Source: an uncultured Lachnospiraceae bacterium (GTDB lineage: Bacteria; Bacillota; Clostridia; Lachnospirales; Lachnospiraceae). From it: 19,812 nt of DNA. Location of the stretch: assembly GCA_910587085.1 (NCBI GenBank), contig CAJUMC010000002.1, positions 117,567 through 137,378 of the forward strand, written 5' to 3'. Shown here one piece after another: positions 7,087 through 14,486 of this stretch. Position 1 is the stretch's first letter; the number at the start of each line of letters is the position of its first letter. The position numbers and the translations under genes are program-made. The notes under the pieces were generated by a model. The model was not told where the DNA came from. It saw nothing but the letters and a program-made list of their open reading frames with translations, and searched no databases.

Positions 7087-7827
7087 ATGCTGGCAGGAAA
7101 AGTAGCGCTGGTTACCGGCGCTGGCCGGGGGATCGGCAGGGAGATCGCTCTGACGCTTGCGGGGTACGGCGCGGCGGTTATTATCAATTATAACGGCTCC
7201 AGGGAGCGGGCCGAGGCGCTGGCTGCCGAGATCGTGCAGAACGGCGGGAGGGCAGCGGCAATCCGGGCGAACGTATCCGATGCGGCGGAGGTTGTCAGGC
7301 TGTTTGAGGAAACGCTGAAGGAATTCGGCCGCATTGATATTCTTGTAAACAATGCGGGCATCACAAAGGATAATCTGATCCTTAAGATGAGTGAGGAAGA
7401 GTTCGATGCGGTGGTTGATACAAATATGAGGGGAGCGTTCCTCTGCATGAAGCAGGCGGCAAAGCTGATGCTGAAGCAGCGGTCGGGGCGCATTATTAAT
7501 ATCTCCTCCATCAGCGGAATTGTCGGCAATCCCGGACAGGTGAATTACTGTGCAGCGAAGGCCGGAATGCTCGGGATGACAAAGGCGCTTGCCAGGGAGC
7601 TTGGCTCGCGCGGGATCACGGTTAATGCGGTTGCTCCGGGCTTTATTAAAACTGAGATGACGGAGGTGCTTCCGGAGCAGGTGAAGGAGGGAATGCTGGC
7701 GCAGATCCCGCTGAAGCGTGCCGGAGAGACAAAGGATATTGCGGAGGCCGTAGCTTTTCTGGCTTCCGACAGAGCCTCCTATATTACCGGACAGACGCTG
7801 CAGGTCAACGGCGGCATGGATATGTAG
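7087..7827 (+). CDS. fabG: 3-oxoacyl-ACP reductase
   Basis: An NADPH-dependent short-chain dehydrogenase reducing 3-ketoacyl-ACP to 3-hydroxyacyl-ACP. The start at 7087 (246 residues) is preferred because AAAGGA lies just upstream and MLAGKVALVTG is the normal FabG beginning; an in-frame ATG at 7030 would add 19 non-homologous residues. The cofactor motif GAGRGIG spans residues 11-17 and NNAG is at 88-91. The catalytic set is N113, S141, Y154 and K158 (NYCAAKAG). The C-terminus YITGQTLQVNGGMDM is characteristic of FabG rather than other SDRs. The gene lies between fabD and fabF in the fatty acid cluster. It ends with TAG. Confidence 0.96.
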   Translation: MLAGKVALVTGAGRGIGREIALTLAGYGAAVIINYNGSRERAEALAAEIVQNGGRAAAIRANVSDAAEVVRLFEETLKEFGRIDILVNNAGITKDNLILKMSEEEFDAVVDTNMRGAFLCMKQAAKLMLKQRSGRIINISSISGIVGNPGQVNYCAAKAGMLGMTKALARELGSRGITVNAVAPGFIKTEMTEVLPEQVKEGMLAQIPLKRAGETKDIAEAVAFLASDRASYITGQTLQVNGGMDM

Positions 7828-7956
7828 GCATCAGCTTAAAGGAAAGGCAATTTCCATTTCCTCCTCCATGAAGTACCGCAGATCTGCCGGCGGCATGGCT
7901 GCGGGGACAGGGGTGACGGAAGGAAGGGCTTGAATTGCAGCAGTAAGGAGACTGGG

Positions 7957-9189
7957 ATGAAGAAGGTTGTAGTGACAGGAATGGGAGTGATTTCTCCGAT
8001 CGGCAATTCCGTGGGGGAATTCTGGAACAATGTGAGAAAGGGAACCGTAGGAATCGGGCCGATCACATATTTTGATCCGTCGGAATACCGGGCGAAGGTG
8101 GCGGGCCAGGTAAAGAATTTTGACCCGGCAGAATTTATGGATGCGAAGGCGGCACGGCGCATGGAGCCGTTCTGTCAGTTTGCAGTGGCCGCGGCGGGGC
8201 AGGCGATTCAGGATGCAGGGCTCGATCTTGAGAAGGAGGATGCGGCGCGGATCGGCGTCTGCATCGGCTCCGGCATCGGAAGCCTGCAGTCCATTGAGCG
8301 TGAATATGCAAAGCTGCTGGAGAAGGGGCCGAAGCGCACCAATCCGATGCTGATCCCGATGATGATTTCCAATATGGCTGCGGGCAACGTTTCCATTGCA
8401 TACGGCCTGAAGGGAAAGTGTACGAATGTGGTTACGGCCTGTGCTACAGGCACGCACTCGATCGGGGACGCATACCGCGCAATCCAGTGCGGCGAGGCGG
8501 ACGTCATGGTATGCGGCGGAACCGAAGCTGCCATTACACCGCTCTCCGTTGCAGGCTTCTGCGCGCTGACGGCACTGAGTCCGGCGGAGGAGCCGCTGAG
8601 GGCTTCGCTGCCGTTTGACCGGGAGAGGAGCGGTTTTGTCATGGGCGAGGGCGCCGGCATTGTCGTACTGGAATCTTATGAGCATGCGGCGGCGCGCGGG
8701 GCGGAAATCTATGCGGAGCTCGCCGGCTACGGGGCCACCTCAGACGCATATCACATCACTTCGCCGGCAGAGGACGGGGAGGGCGCGGCACGCGCCATGA
8801 CCTTTGCCATGAACGAAGCCGGCATAGCGCCGGAGCAGGTTGACTATATCAACGCGCACGGTACGGCAACGCATATCAACGACCTGTGCGAGACCAGGGC
8901 AATCAAGATGGCGTTCGGAGACGCGGCGCGGCATGTCAAGATTAATTCCACCAAATCCATGATCGGGCATCTGCTTGGTGCGGCGGGAGCAGTGGAATTC
9001 ATTGTCTGCGTAAAATCAATCCTGGACGGCTTTGTGCATGCGACCGTCGGCCTCAACGAGACCGAGGAGGAAATGGATCTCGATTACTGCCGGGAGGCCT
9101 GCGAGCTGCCGATCCGGTATGCGATGAGCAATTCGCTCGGTTTCGGCGGACACAACGCGGTGCTGCTCTGCAAAAAAATCGAATCGTGA
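7957..9189 (+). CDS. fabF: 3-oxoacyl-ACP synthase II
   Basis: The elongating condensing enzyme joining malonyl-ACP to acyl-ACP. The start at 7957 follows AAGGAG with good spacing and gives 410 residues beginning MKKVVVTGMGVISPIG, typical of FabF; an upstream in-frame TTG at 7930 is not preferred. The catalytic triad is C162 (NVVTACATGTHSIGDA), H301 (INAHGTATHINDL) and H338 (KSMIGHLLGAAGAVE), with K333 also conserved. The Cys-His-His arrangement separates it from FabH (Cys-His-Asn). A 129-nt spacer separates it from fabG. accB follows after 12 nt, so they are almost certainly cotranscribed. Confidence 0.97.
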   Translation: MKKVVVTGMGVISPIGNSVGEFWNNVRKGTVGIGPITYFDPSEYRAKVAGQVKNFDPAEFMDAKAARRMEPFCQFAVAAAGQAIQDAGLDLEKEDAARIGVCIGSGIGSLQSIEREYAKLLEKGPKRTNPMLIPMMISNMAAGNVSIAYGLKGKCTNVVTACATGTHSIGDAYRAIQCGEADVMVCGGTEAAITPLSVAGFCALTALSPAEEPLRASLPFDRERSGFVMGEGAGIVVLESYEHAAARGAEIYAELAGYGATSDAYHITSPAEDGEGAARAMTFAMNEAGIAPEQVDYINAHGTATHINDLCETRAIKMAFGDAARHVKINSTKSMIGHLLGAAGAVEFIVCVKSILDGFVHATVGLNETEEEMDLDYCREACELPIRYAMSNSLGFGGHNAVLLCKKIES

Positions 9190-9201
9190 TGGAGGCTGGA
9201 T

Positions 9202-9774
9202 ATGAAAATAGATGATATTCTTACGCTGATCAAGGCGGTCTCCGAATCGGAGCTGACGGAGCTGGAACTTTCGGTGCGGCGGGATGAAGAGGACGATCCC
9301 GCACCGGAAGGCTGCGCCAGGGACGGGAAGGATTCCGACGGCGGCATGCCGGACGGCCGGGAAGCAGAACGCCGCAGGTACAAAGGCGCGGTGCTTGAAA
9401 CCTTCCGCGCCGTAAAAGCTCCGCGGGAGATCATTGTACAAACAGAGGGGCAGGCGGCCGTTCCGGCTGCTGTGTTCACGCGGGCGGAGACCGCGGGCGC
9501 GAAGGCGGAGGACGACGGAAAGCAGGAGCCGGCGGGCGATTTTATTACCTCGCCGATGGTCGGTACCTTTTACGCGGCGCCGTCCGAGGGAGCCGAGCCG
9601 TTTATCAGCGTGGGCGATACGGTGAAAAAAGGTCAGGTGGTCGGCATCGTCGAGGCAATGAAGCTGATGAACGAAATCGAATCGCCGTACGACGGCATTG
9701 TGGAAAAAATCCTGGTCGAAAACAAGGCGATGGTCGGTTTCGGTCAGGAGCTTGTACTTATAAAAAACAAATAG
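9202..9774 (+). CDS. accB: Biotin carboxyl carrier protein of acetyl-CoA carboxylase
   Basis: The 190-residue carrier that holds biotin for acetyl-CoA carboxylase. Residues 1-32 form the N-terminal helical region (IDDILTLIKAVSESELTELE). Residues about 33-112 are a long Pro/Ala/Gly- and charge-rich linker. Residues 113-190 are the biotinyl domain, with the EAMKLMNE motif and biotinylated K154; GTFYAAPS at 121-128 includes the thumb region typical of acetyl-CoA carboxylase carriers. The linker is at the long end for the family. GGAGG precedes the ATG, 12 nt after fabF. A biotin ligase must act on it but is not encoded here. It ends with TAG. Confidence 0.96.
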   Translation: MKIDDILTLIKAVSESELTELELSVRRDEEDDPAPEGCARDGKDSDGGMPDGREAERRRYKGAVLETFRAVKAPREIIVQTEGQAAVPAAVFTRAETAGAKAEDDGKQEPAGDFITSPMVGTFYAAPSEGAEPFISVGDTVKKGQVVGIVEAMKLMNEIESPYDGIVEKILVENKAMVGFGQELVLIKNK

Positions 9775-9794
9775 CAGATATAAGAATATAAAAC

Positions 9795-9821
9795 GCCGCA
9801 GGAACCATTCGGGCCTGCGGC
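9795..9821 (+). repeat. Intergenic hairpin between accB and fabZ
   Basis: A perfect 8-bp stem GCCGCAGG / CCTGCGGC with an 11-nt loop occupies most of the 72-nt accB-fabZ gap. No T-run follows, so it is more likely an mRNA stability or processing structure than a terminator. Confidence 0.5.
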
Positions 9822-9846
9822 TGCAGGAAATTTCGGGAGATAACGT

Positions 9847-10269
9847 ATGCTGACAAGTAAAGAAATTATGGAAATAATCCCTCATCGGCCTCCGTTTTTG
9901 CTGGTTGACCGCATCGAGGAGCTGGAGCCTGGCAAGCACGCCGTGGGAAAAAAATGCGTGAGCATGAATGAGCCTTTTTTTGTGGGACATTTTCCGGGGG
10001 AGCCGGTTATGCCGGGCGTGCTGGTCATGGAGGCGCTGGCGCAGGTGGGGGCGGTGATCTGTCTTTCCCTTCCGGAAAACAAGGGAAAGAAGGTCTATTT
10101 CGGGGGAATCAGCCGCGCCCGTTTCCGCAACAAGGTAACGCCGGGGGATGTGCTGACGCTTGAGGTGGAGCTGACAAAATTCAAGGGGCCGCTCGGGATC
10201 GGCCAGGCGAAGGCCTACGACGGAAACAAAATCTTTGCCGAAGGCGAGATATCCTTTATGGTGGGCTAG
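9847..10269 (+). CDS. fabZ: 3-hydroxyacyl-ACP dehydratase
   Basis: A hot-dog fold dehydratase of 140 residues converting 3-hydroxyacyl-ACP to trans-2-enoyl-ACP. The signature IPHRPPFLLVDRI is at residues 11-23. The active site has H48 in GHFPGEPVMPGVLVMEALAQ and E62 on the central helix. The length and the absence of extra features fit FabZ rather than FabA. GGGAG lies upstream of the ATG. The position between accB and accC is the common clostridial order. The unsaturated product needs an enoyl-ACP reductase, which is not in this window. It ends with TAG. Confidence 0.96.
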   Translation: MLTSKEIMEIIPHRPPFLLVDRIEELEPGKHAVGKKCVSMNEPFFVGHFPGEPVMPGVLVMEALAQVGAVICLSLPENKGKKVYFGGISRARFRNKVTPGDVLTLEVELTKFKGPLGIGQAKAYDGNKIFAEGEISFMVG

Positions 10270-10308
10270 TACGGCGGGCCTGACCGCGACAGGTACGGGG
10301 GTAAAGCG

Positions 10309-11679
10309 ATGATTAAGAAATTGTTGATTGCAAACCGCGGGGAGATCGCGGTGCGGATTATCCGCGCATGCCGCGAACTGGGAATTGCGACCGTGGCGGT
10401 CTACTCCAGGGCGGACAGGGACGCGCTGCATGTGAGGCTGGCGGACGAGTCCGTCTGCATCGGCGAAGCGCCGGCGCGGGAGAGCTATCTGAAGATGGAG
10501 CGCATTCTCTGCGCCACCGTGGCATCCGGCGCGGACGCGATCCATCCCGGCTTCGGGTTTCTGTCGGAGAACAGCAAATTTGCGAATCTCTGCCAGCGGT
10601 GCAATATCACCTTCGTGGGGCCGGGCGGCGATATCATCGACCGCATGGGGGATAAATCGGCCGCTAGAAATACCATGATGGCTGCGGGCGTACCGGTTGT
10701 CCCGGGCACGACGGAGCCGGTATTTGACGCGGAATTCGGCAGGCAGCTGGCGGATTCGTTCGGATACCCGGTTATTATCAAGGCAAGCGCCGGCGGCGGC
10801 GGCAAGGGAATGCGCATTGTGCGGGAGCCGGAGGAATTTATCCAGAAATTCGAGACGGCGAGCCAGGAGGCAAAAAATGCATTCGGTGACGATTCCATGT
10901 ACATCGAGAAATATATTGAGCACGCGAGGCATATCGAATTTCAGATACTGGCGGACAATTACGGCGATGCCGTGCATCTGGGCGAGCGCGACTGCTCCGT
11001 GCAGCGCAGGCATCAGAAAATGATCGAGGAATCCCCGTCCGCTGCCATGGATGAAAAACTGCGCCGTGAGATGGGAGAAATGGCCGTGCGCGCCGCAAAG
11101 GCCGCCGGCTACCATAATGCCGGGACTATCGAATTTATACTCGACAAGGATAAAAATTATTATTTTATCGAAATGAATACAAGAATTCAGGTGGAACATG
11201 GCGTGACGGAGCTTGTGACGGGGATTGACCTGATCCGGGAGCAGCTTCGCCTGGCTTCCGGGGAGAAGCTGAAGCTGCGCCAGGAGGATATTTCGCTGCG
11301 CGGGCATGCGCTGGAATGCCGGATCAACGCGGAATGCCCGGAGCGCGGCTTTCTTCCGTCCCCGGGCAGGATCGAAACGCTGCATCTGCCGGGGGGGAAC
11401 GGCGTGCGCATTGATACGGCGCTCTATGCCGGGTATGAAATGCCGCCGATGTACGATTCGCTGGCCGCAAAGGTTATGACGCTCGGAAGGGATCGCGCGG
11501 AGGCTCTGGCAAAGATGAAAAGCGCGCTTGCGGAGCTCGAGATCACGGGAATCGAGACCAACCGGGAGTTCCAGAGAAGCCTGCTCGCGGAACCGGAATT
11601 TGCGGCGGGGGCCGTCGATACGGGCTTTGTGGAGGAGGTGCTGGCGCAAAGGCGTTCGGAAGGAGAGTGTGAGGGTTGA
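10309..11679 (+). CDS. accC: Biotin carboxylase subunit of acetyl-CoA carboxylase
   Basis: ATP-dependent carboxylation of the biotin on AccB using bicarbonate. The 456 residues match the usual stand-alone AccC. MIKKLLIANRGEIAVRI opens the biotin carboxylase N-domain. K116 and K158 flank the ATP site, with the glycine-rich loop GGGGKGM at 162-168. K237 (HQKMIEESPS), E275, E288, N290, R292, E296 and R338 fall at the same positions as the catalytic and bicarbonate-binding residues of the E. coli enzyme. The C-domain runs to the end with no fused carrier domain, consistent with a separate accB. Its TGA overlaps the TTG start of accD. Confidence 0.97.
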   Translation: MIKKLLIANRGEIAVRIIRACRELGIATVAVYSRADRDALHVRLADESVCIGEAPARESYLKMERILCATVASGADAIHPGFGFLSENSKFANLCQRCNITFVGPGGDIIDRMGDKSAARNTMMAAGVPVVPGTTEPVFDAEFGRQLADSFGYPVIIKASAGGGGKGMRIVREPEEFIQKFETASQEAKNAFGDDSMYIEKYIEHARHIEFQILADNYGDAVHLGERDCSVQRRHQKMIEESPSAAMDEKLRREMGEMAVRAAKAAGYHNAGTIEFILDKDKNYYFIEMNTRIQVEHGVTELVTGIDLIREQLRLASGEKLKLRQEDISLRGHALECRINAECPERGFLPSPGRIETLHLPGGNGVRIDTALYAGYEMPPMYDSLAAKVMTLGRDRAEALAKMKSALAELEITGIETNREFQRSLLAEPEFAAGAVDTGFVEEVLAQRRSEGECEG

Positions 11680-12584
11680 GTGAGAAGAGCAGAAAAGCCG
11701 GGCAGAGCGATTATATGGCGGACGCGTTTGCGGAGCCGCAGGTGCCGGACGGCCTCTTTCAGAAATGCGAAAAGTGCGGGGAAATTATCTGCTCCGAGGA
11801 TGTCGTGGCGAATTACTATATCTGCCCGAACTGCCAGAGTTATTTCCGCGTGCCGCCGAGAGCCCGTATCAGCATGGTGGCGGATAAGGGTACGTTCACG
11901 GAATGGGACACGGGACTGCCGATTTCCGATCCCCTGAAATTTCCGGGCTATCTTGAAAAACTGGAGCGCATGCGCGAGGCAACCGGAATCGACGAGGCCG
12001 TCATCACAGGGGGGGCCAGACTGGACGGCATGCCGGTCGCAATCGGTGTTATGGCCGCCTCGTTCCTGATGGGCAGCATGGGAGAGATTGTCGGCGAGAA
12101 GCTTACCCGCATGATCGAGCGTGCGACGAGGGAGCGCCTGCCCGTTGTTATTTTCTGCAGTTCGGGCGGCGCGCGGATGCAGGAGGGCATTGTGTCTCTG
12201 ATGCAGATGGCGAAGACCTCCGGTGCGCTCAAACGCCATTCGGAGGCCGGGCTTTATTATGTATCGGTGCTGACCGACCCGACGACAGGAGGCGTTGTCG
12301 CAAGCTTTGCGATGCTCGGCGACACGATTCTGGCAGAGCCTGGAGCGCTGATCGGCTTTGCGGGGCCGCGCGTGATCGAGCAGACAATCGGCCAGAAACT
12401 GCCGGAGGGCTTTCAGCGGTCGGAGTTTCTGCTGGAGCACGGTTTTGTTGACAAGATTGTAAAGCGCGACCGGATAAAGAAAACGCTGTCCTTTCTGATG
12501 GAAGCGAGCGGCGGCGAGAAACGGCAGGAAGCACGAACGGCGCCGGCAGAACGCAGGGAGCAGAATTCGGTGGAGATAGACTAG
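11676..12584 (+). CDS. accD: Acetyl-CoA carboxylase carboxyltransferase beta subunit
   Basis: Together with AccA it transfers the carboxyl group from biotin to acetyl-CoA, giving malonyl-CoA. At 302 residues it has an N-terminal four-cysteine zinc ribbon, C31-x2-C34-x15-C50-x2-C53, followed by a crotonase-like carboxyltransferase domain with SSGGARMQEG and DPTTGGVVASFAMLGD. The TTG start is chosen because it overlaps the accC stop (TTGA) and AGGAG lies upstream. An in-frame ATG at 11715 also keeps the zinc ribbon but has a poorer ribosome site. The overlap implies translational coupling with accC. It ends with TAG, 112 nt before accA. Confidence 0.95.
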   Translation: MSEKSRKAGQSDYMADAFAEPQVPDGLFQKCEKCGEIICSEDVVANYYICPNCQSYFRVPPRARISMVADKGTFTEWDTGLPISDPLKFPGYLEKLERMREATGIDEAVITGGARLDGMPVAIGVMAASFLMGSMGEIVGEKLTRMIERATRERLPVVIFCSSGGARMQEGIVSLMQMAKTSGALKRHSEAGLYYVSVLTDPTTGGVVASFAMLGDTILAEPGALIGFAGPRVIEQTIGQKLPEGFQRSEFLLEHGFVDKIVKRDRIKKTLSFLMEASGGEKRQEARTAPAERREQNSVEID

Positions 12585-12696
12585 AAGAAAAGCCGGGGGC
12601 AGGCCTGCTAAAAAACAGGGAGCGGTATGCCGCCCGGACGGCGGTCTGCACAAGCCGGCGGAAAAGCTGAGAACAGCCGGAAAATAAAGGAGAGTT

Positions 12697-13602
12697 ATGG
12701 AGACTTTAGCAGCGTGGGACAGGGTGAAGCGCGCGCGGAGCAGCGAACGCCCGACCAGCATTGATTATATCAGCGGAATTTTTGACCGGTTTATGGAGCT
12801 GCACGGCGATCGCCTGTGCAGGGACGACGGGGCGATTGTGGCCGGTATCGCGCAGATCGAAGGAATTATGGTGACGGTCATCGGCGAGCAGAAGGGCCGC
12901 ACGATGAAGCAGAATCTGAAGCGCAATTTCGGAATGCCGTATCCGGACGGATACCGCAAGGCGCTGCGCCTGATGAAGCAGGCGGAGAAATTCCGGCGCC
13001 CGATTATCTGTTTTGTTGATACGCCGGGGGCCTTCTGCGGGATGGAGGCGGAAGAGCGCGGCCAGGGCGAGGCGATCGCGCGCAGCCTCTATGAGATGTC
13101 AGCCCTGCGGGTGCCGGTGCTCTCGATTCTGATCGGAGAAGGCGGCAGCGGCGGCGCGCTCGCGCTCGCAGTGGCAAACGAGGTGTGGATGCTCGAGAAT
13201 GCGACCTATTCCATTCTTTCCCCGGAAGGCTTTGCCTCGATTCTCTGGAAGGACGGCAAACGCGCGGACGAGGCGGCGGGAATAATGAAAATTACGGCGT
13301 CCGACCTGCAGGAGCTTCATATCGTGGAGAAGGTTTTCGGCGAGCATCTTGACGAGGGTGAGCCGGAAGAACTGACGGAGGAGGAAGCAGAGCTTGCCTG
13401 GGAGCTGGAGGCTTACAGGGACGGTGAGGTTCCGGCGGAGAGCGTCGAGGAAGCGCAGCAGCCGAAAATTCTCACCAGAGACAATATGCAGCCGCTGGCC
13501 GATGAACTCCGGGCAGGAATTCTGGAATTTCTGCGGCTCTATCACGGAAAGACGCCGACTCAGATTGTCGAGGAGCGCTATCAGAGATTCCGCAGGTTTT
13601 GA
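12697..13602 (+). CDS. accA: Acetyl-CoA carboxylase carboxyltransferase alpha subunit
   Basis: The partner of AccD in malonyl-CoA formation, and the last gene of the cluster. The 301 residues begin METLAAWDRVKRARS after AAAGGAG. The core has DYISGIFDRFMELHGDR (24-39), FVDTPGAFCG (106-115), GEGGSGGALALAVANEV (148-163) and YSILSPEGFASILW (171-184). Residues 217-252 are an unusual acidic stretch with 16 Asp/Glu and one Arg. It stands where many homologues have a short PEPxGGAH-type loop. The end VEERYQRFRRF is normal. A perfect 16-bp hairpin follows 42 nt downstream and probably marks the operon end. Confidence 0.95.
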   Translation: METLAAWDRVKRARSSERPTSIDYISGIFDRFMELHGDRLCRDDGAIVAGIAQIEGIMVTVIGEQKGRTMKQNLKRNFGMPYPDGYRKALRLMKQAEKFRRPIICFVDTPGAFCGMEAEERGQGEAIARSLYEMSALRVPVLSILIGEGGSGGALALAVANEVWMLENATYSILSPEGFASILWKDGKRADEAAGIMKITASDLQELHIVEKVFGEHLDEGEPEELTEEEAELAWELEAYRDGEVPAESVEEAQQPKILTRDNMQPLADELRAGILEFLRLYHGKTPTQIVEERYQRFRRF

Positions 13603-13644
13603 CCGGGAGAAGCCGGTGAATTGCGGACAGCTGCAGCGAAATGT

Positions 13645-13680
13645 GAGCAGGCCGGGAACCGTGAGGTTCCCGGCCTGCTC
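13645..13680 (+). terminator. 16-bp perfect hairpin after accA
   Basis: GAGCAGGCCGGGAACC pairs perfectly with 13665-13680 across a GTGA loop, a GNRA-type tetraloop in RNA. It is placed like an operon terminator, but the downstream bases (CTGCCTGCCTTGTATT) are only weakly T-rich. It may act as a 3'-end stabiliser rather than a classical intrinsic terminator. Confidence 0.62.
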
Positions 13681-13811
13681 CTGCCTGCCTTGTATTCCAT
13701 AAAAACGAAGGAAGCGGCACCTGATCTTCTGCCGGACTGCCCTGCCCCAAAATGTACACCTCAGTAATATGGTGGGAGAATTGATATGCTGCAATTGCTG
13801 AATAATTAACT

Positions 13812-13831
13812 GATATTTATACTGAAATATC
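13812..13831. repeat. AT-rich hairpin at the 3' end of the GNAT remnant
   Basis: GATATTT-ATACTG-AAATATC is a perfect 7-bp inverted repeat touching the GNAT stop codon, with T-rich sequence on the plus-strand side (ATTTTATTTTCTT). It may be a weak terminator between the convergent units. Confidence 0.4.
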
Positions 13832-14111
13832 ATTTTATTTTCTTAACCATAAAATACTCATCGCCGTATGTACCGTCTGCATATTTTAGAGAATGGGGAA
13901 TTGTACCAGCTATTTCAAAGCCGAATCCCTGATACATCGCTATCGCCCTTTCATTATGTTTTAATACGTCTAACTCAATCTGTTCAATATTATGAGCTTC
14001 GCACCACTTGATACACTCCTGCATCATTTTCCCGCCGATTCCCAATCCCCAATATTCTTTGAGCAAAACAAATGCTACACTTGCACGATGCAGATACCTC
14101 TCATTATGCAT
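13830..14111 (-). pseudogene. Truncated GNAT family N-acetyltransferase
   Basis: A 93-residue minus-strand reading frame carrying only the C-terminal half of a GNAT enzyme, which would transfer acetyl from acetyl-CoA to an unknown amine. The acetyl-CoA binding motif YWGLGIGGKMM (about 20-30) and the ERAIAMYQGFGFEIAG segment (about 54-69) are intact. The first strands and helices, normally 60-80 residues, are missing. GGGAGGT lies just upstream of the ATG, and TGGTATTAT (extended -10 type) lies near 14147-14155. A short product might therefore still be made, though it lacks part of the fold. The region is visibly more AT-rich than the neighbouring operons, suggesting transfer followed by decay. 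Confidence 0.7.
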
Positions 14112-14401
14112 TCGTAAGACCTCCCGGAATCCTGATTTTTATGGTTGCTATAATACCACAGCCGCATTTATATTTCTATTGCGTTTTAATATATTTCTTC
14201 GTATTTCCGTCTCATCCTGTTCTGCAGCCGGCCCGAACGGGGGCATCCCATCCGGCAGGGCGTGAAAGCCGGCTCATGCCGCAGCAATGCCGTTTCGGGA
14301 AATAACGAATCCGGAGACCTGCTCTGCTTCCGGGCTTCCATGCGGAAAGGCAGCTGCAGAACGGAAAATTTATCCGGATACGCATTCTTTTCTCTTTTTA
14401 C

Positions 14402-14430
14402 TTGACAGCATCCGACGCGGCAAATAAAAT
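14402..14430 (+). promoter_or_regulatory. Sigma-A promoter for the LacI-family regulator
   Basis: TTGACA (14402-14407), a 17-nt spacer and TAAAAT (14425-14430), close to consensus. The predicted start near 14437 gives a leader of about 50 nt containing GGAGGG at 14470-14475. Confidence 0.82.
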
Positions 14431-14439
14431 AGTGTTTAT

Positions 14440-14451
14440 GAATTCGATTTC
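14440..14451. promoter_or_regulatory. Candidate autoregulatory operator of the LacI-family regulator
   Basis: GAATTCGATTTC matches the downstream operator GAAACCGATTGC at 9 of 12 positions and keeps the central CG. It starts 9 nt after the -10 box, the same place as the downstream operators at 15761 and 17777. This suggests autorepression; the match is imperfect. Confidence 0.42.
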
Positions 14452-14486
14452 AGAACTGGGACATTTTACGGAGGGAAAAAGGCACG

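Larger units (their letters stand above)
14112..14486. other. Intergenic region between GNAT remnant and LacI regulator
   Basis: About 375 nt with no supported gene. The left part is AT-rich and contains the possible minus-strand extended -10 for the GNAT remnant. From about 14215 to 14360 it becomes GC-rich with no recognisable motif. The right end holds the regulator's promoter and a candidate operator. Confidence 0.6.

Noticed and set aside
9016..11649. 877-codon open frame on the minus strand across fabF, accB, fabZ and accC
   Set aside because: It mirrors four certain genes, is rich in His/Arg, has no ribosome site and matches no protein pattern; it is a by-product of GC-rich codon use.
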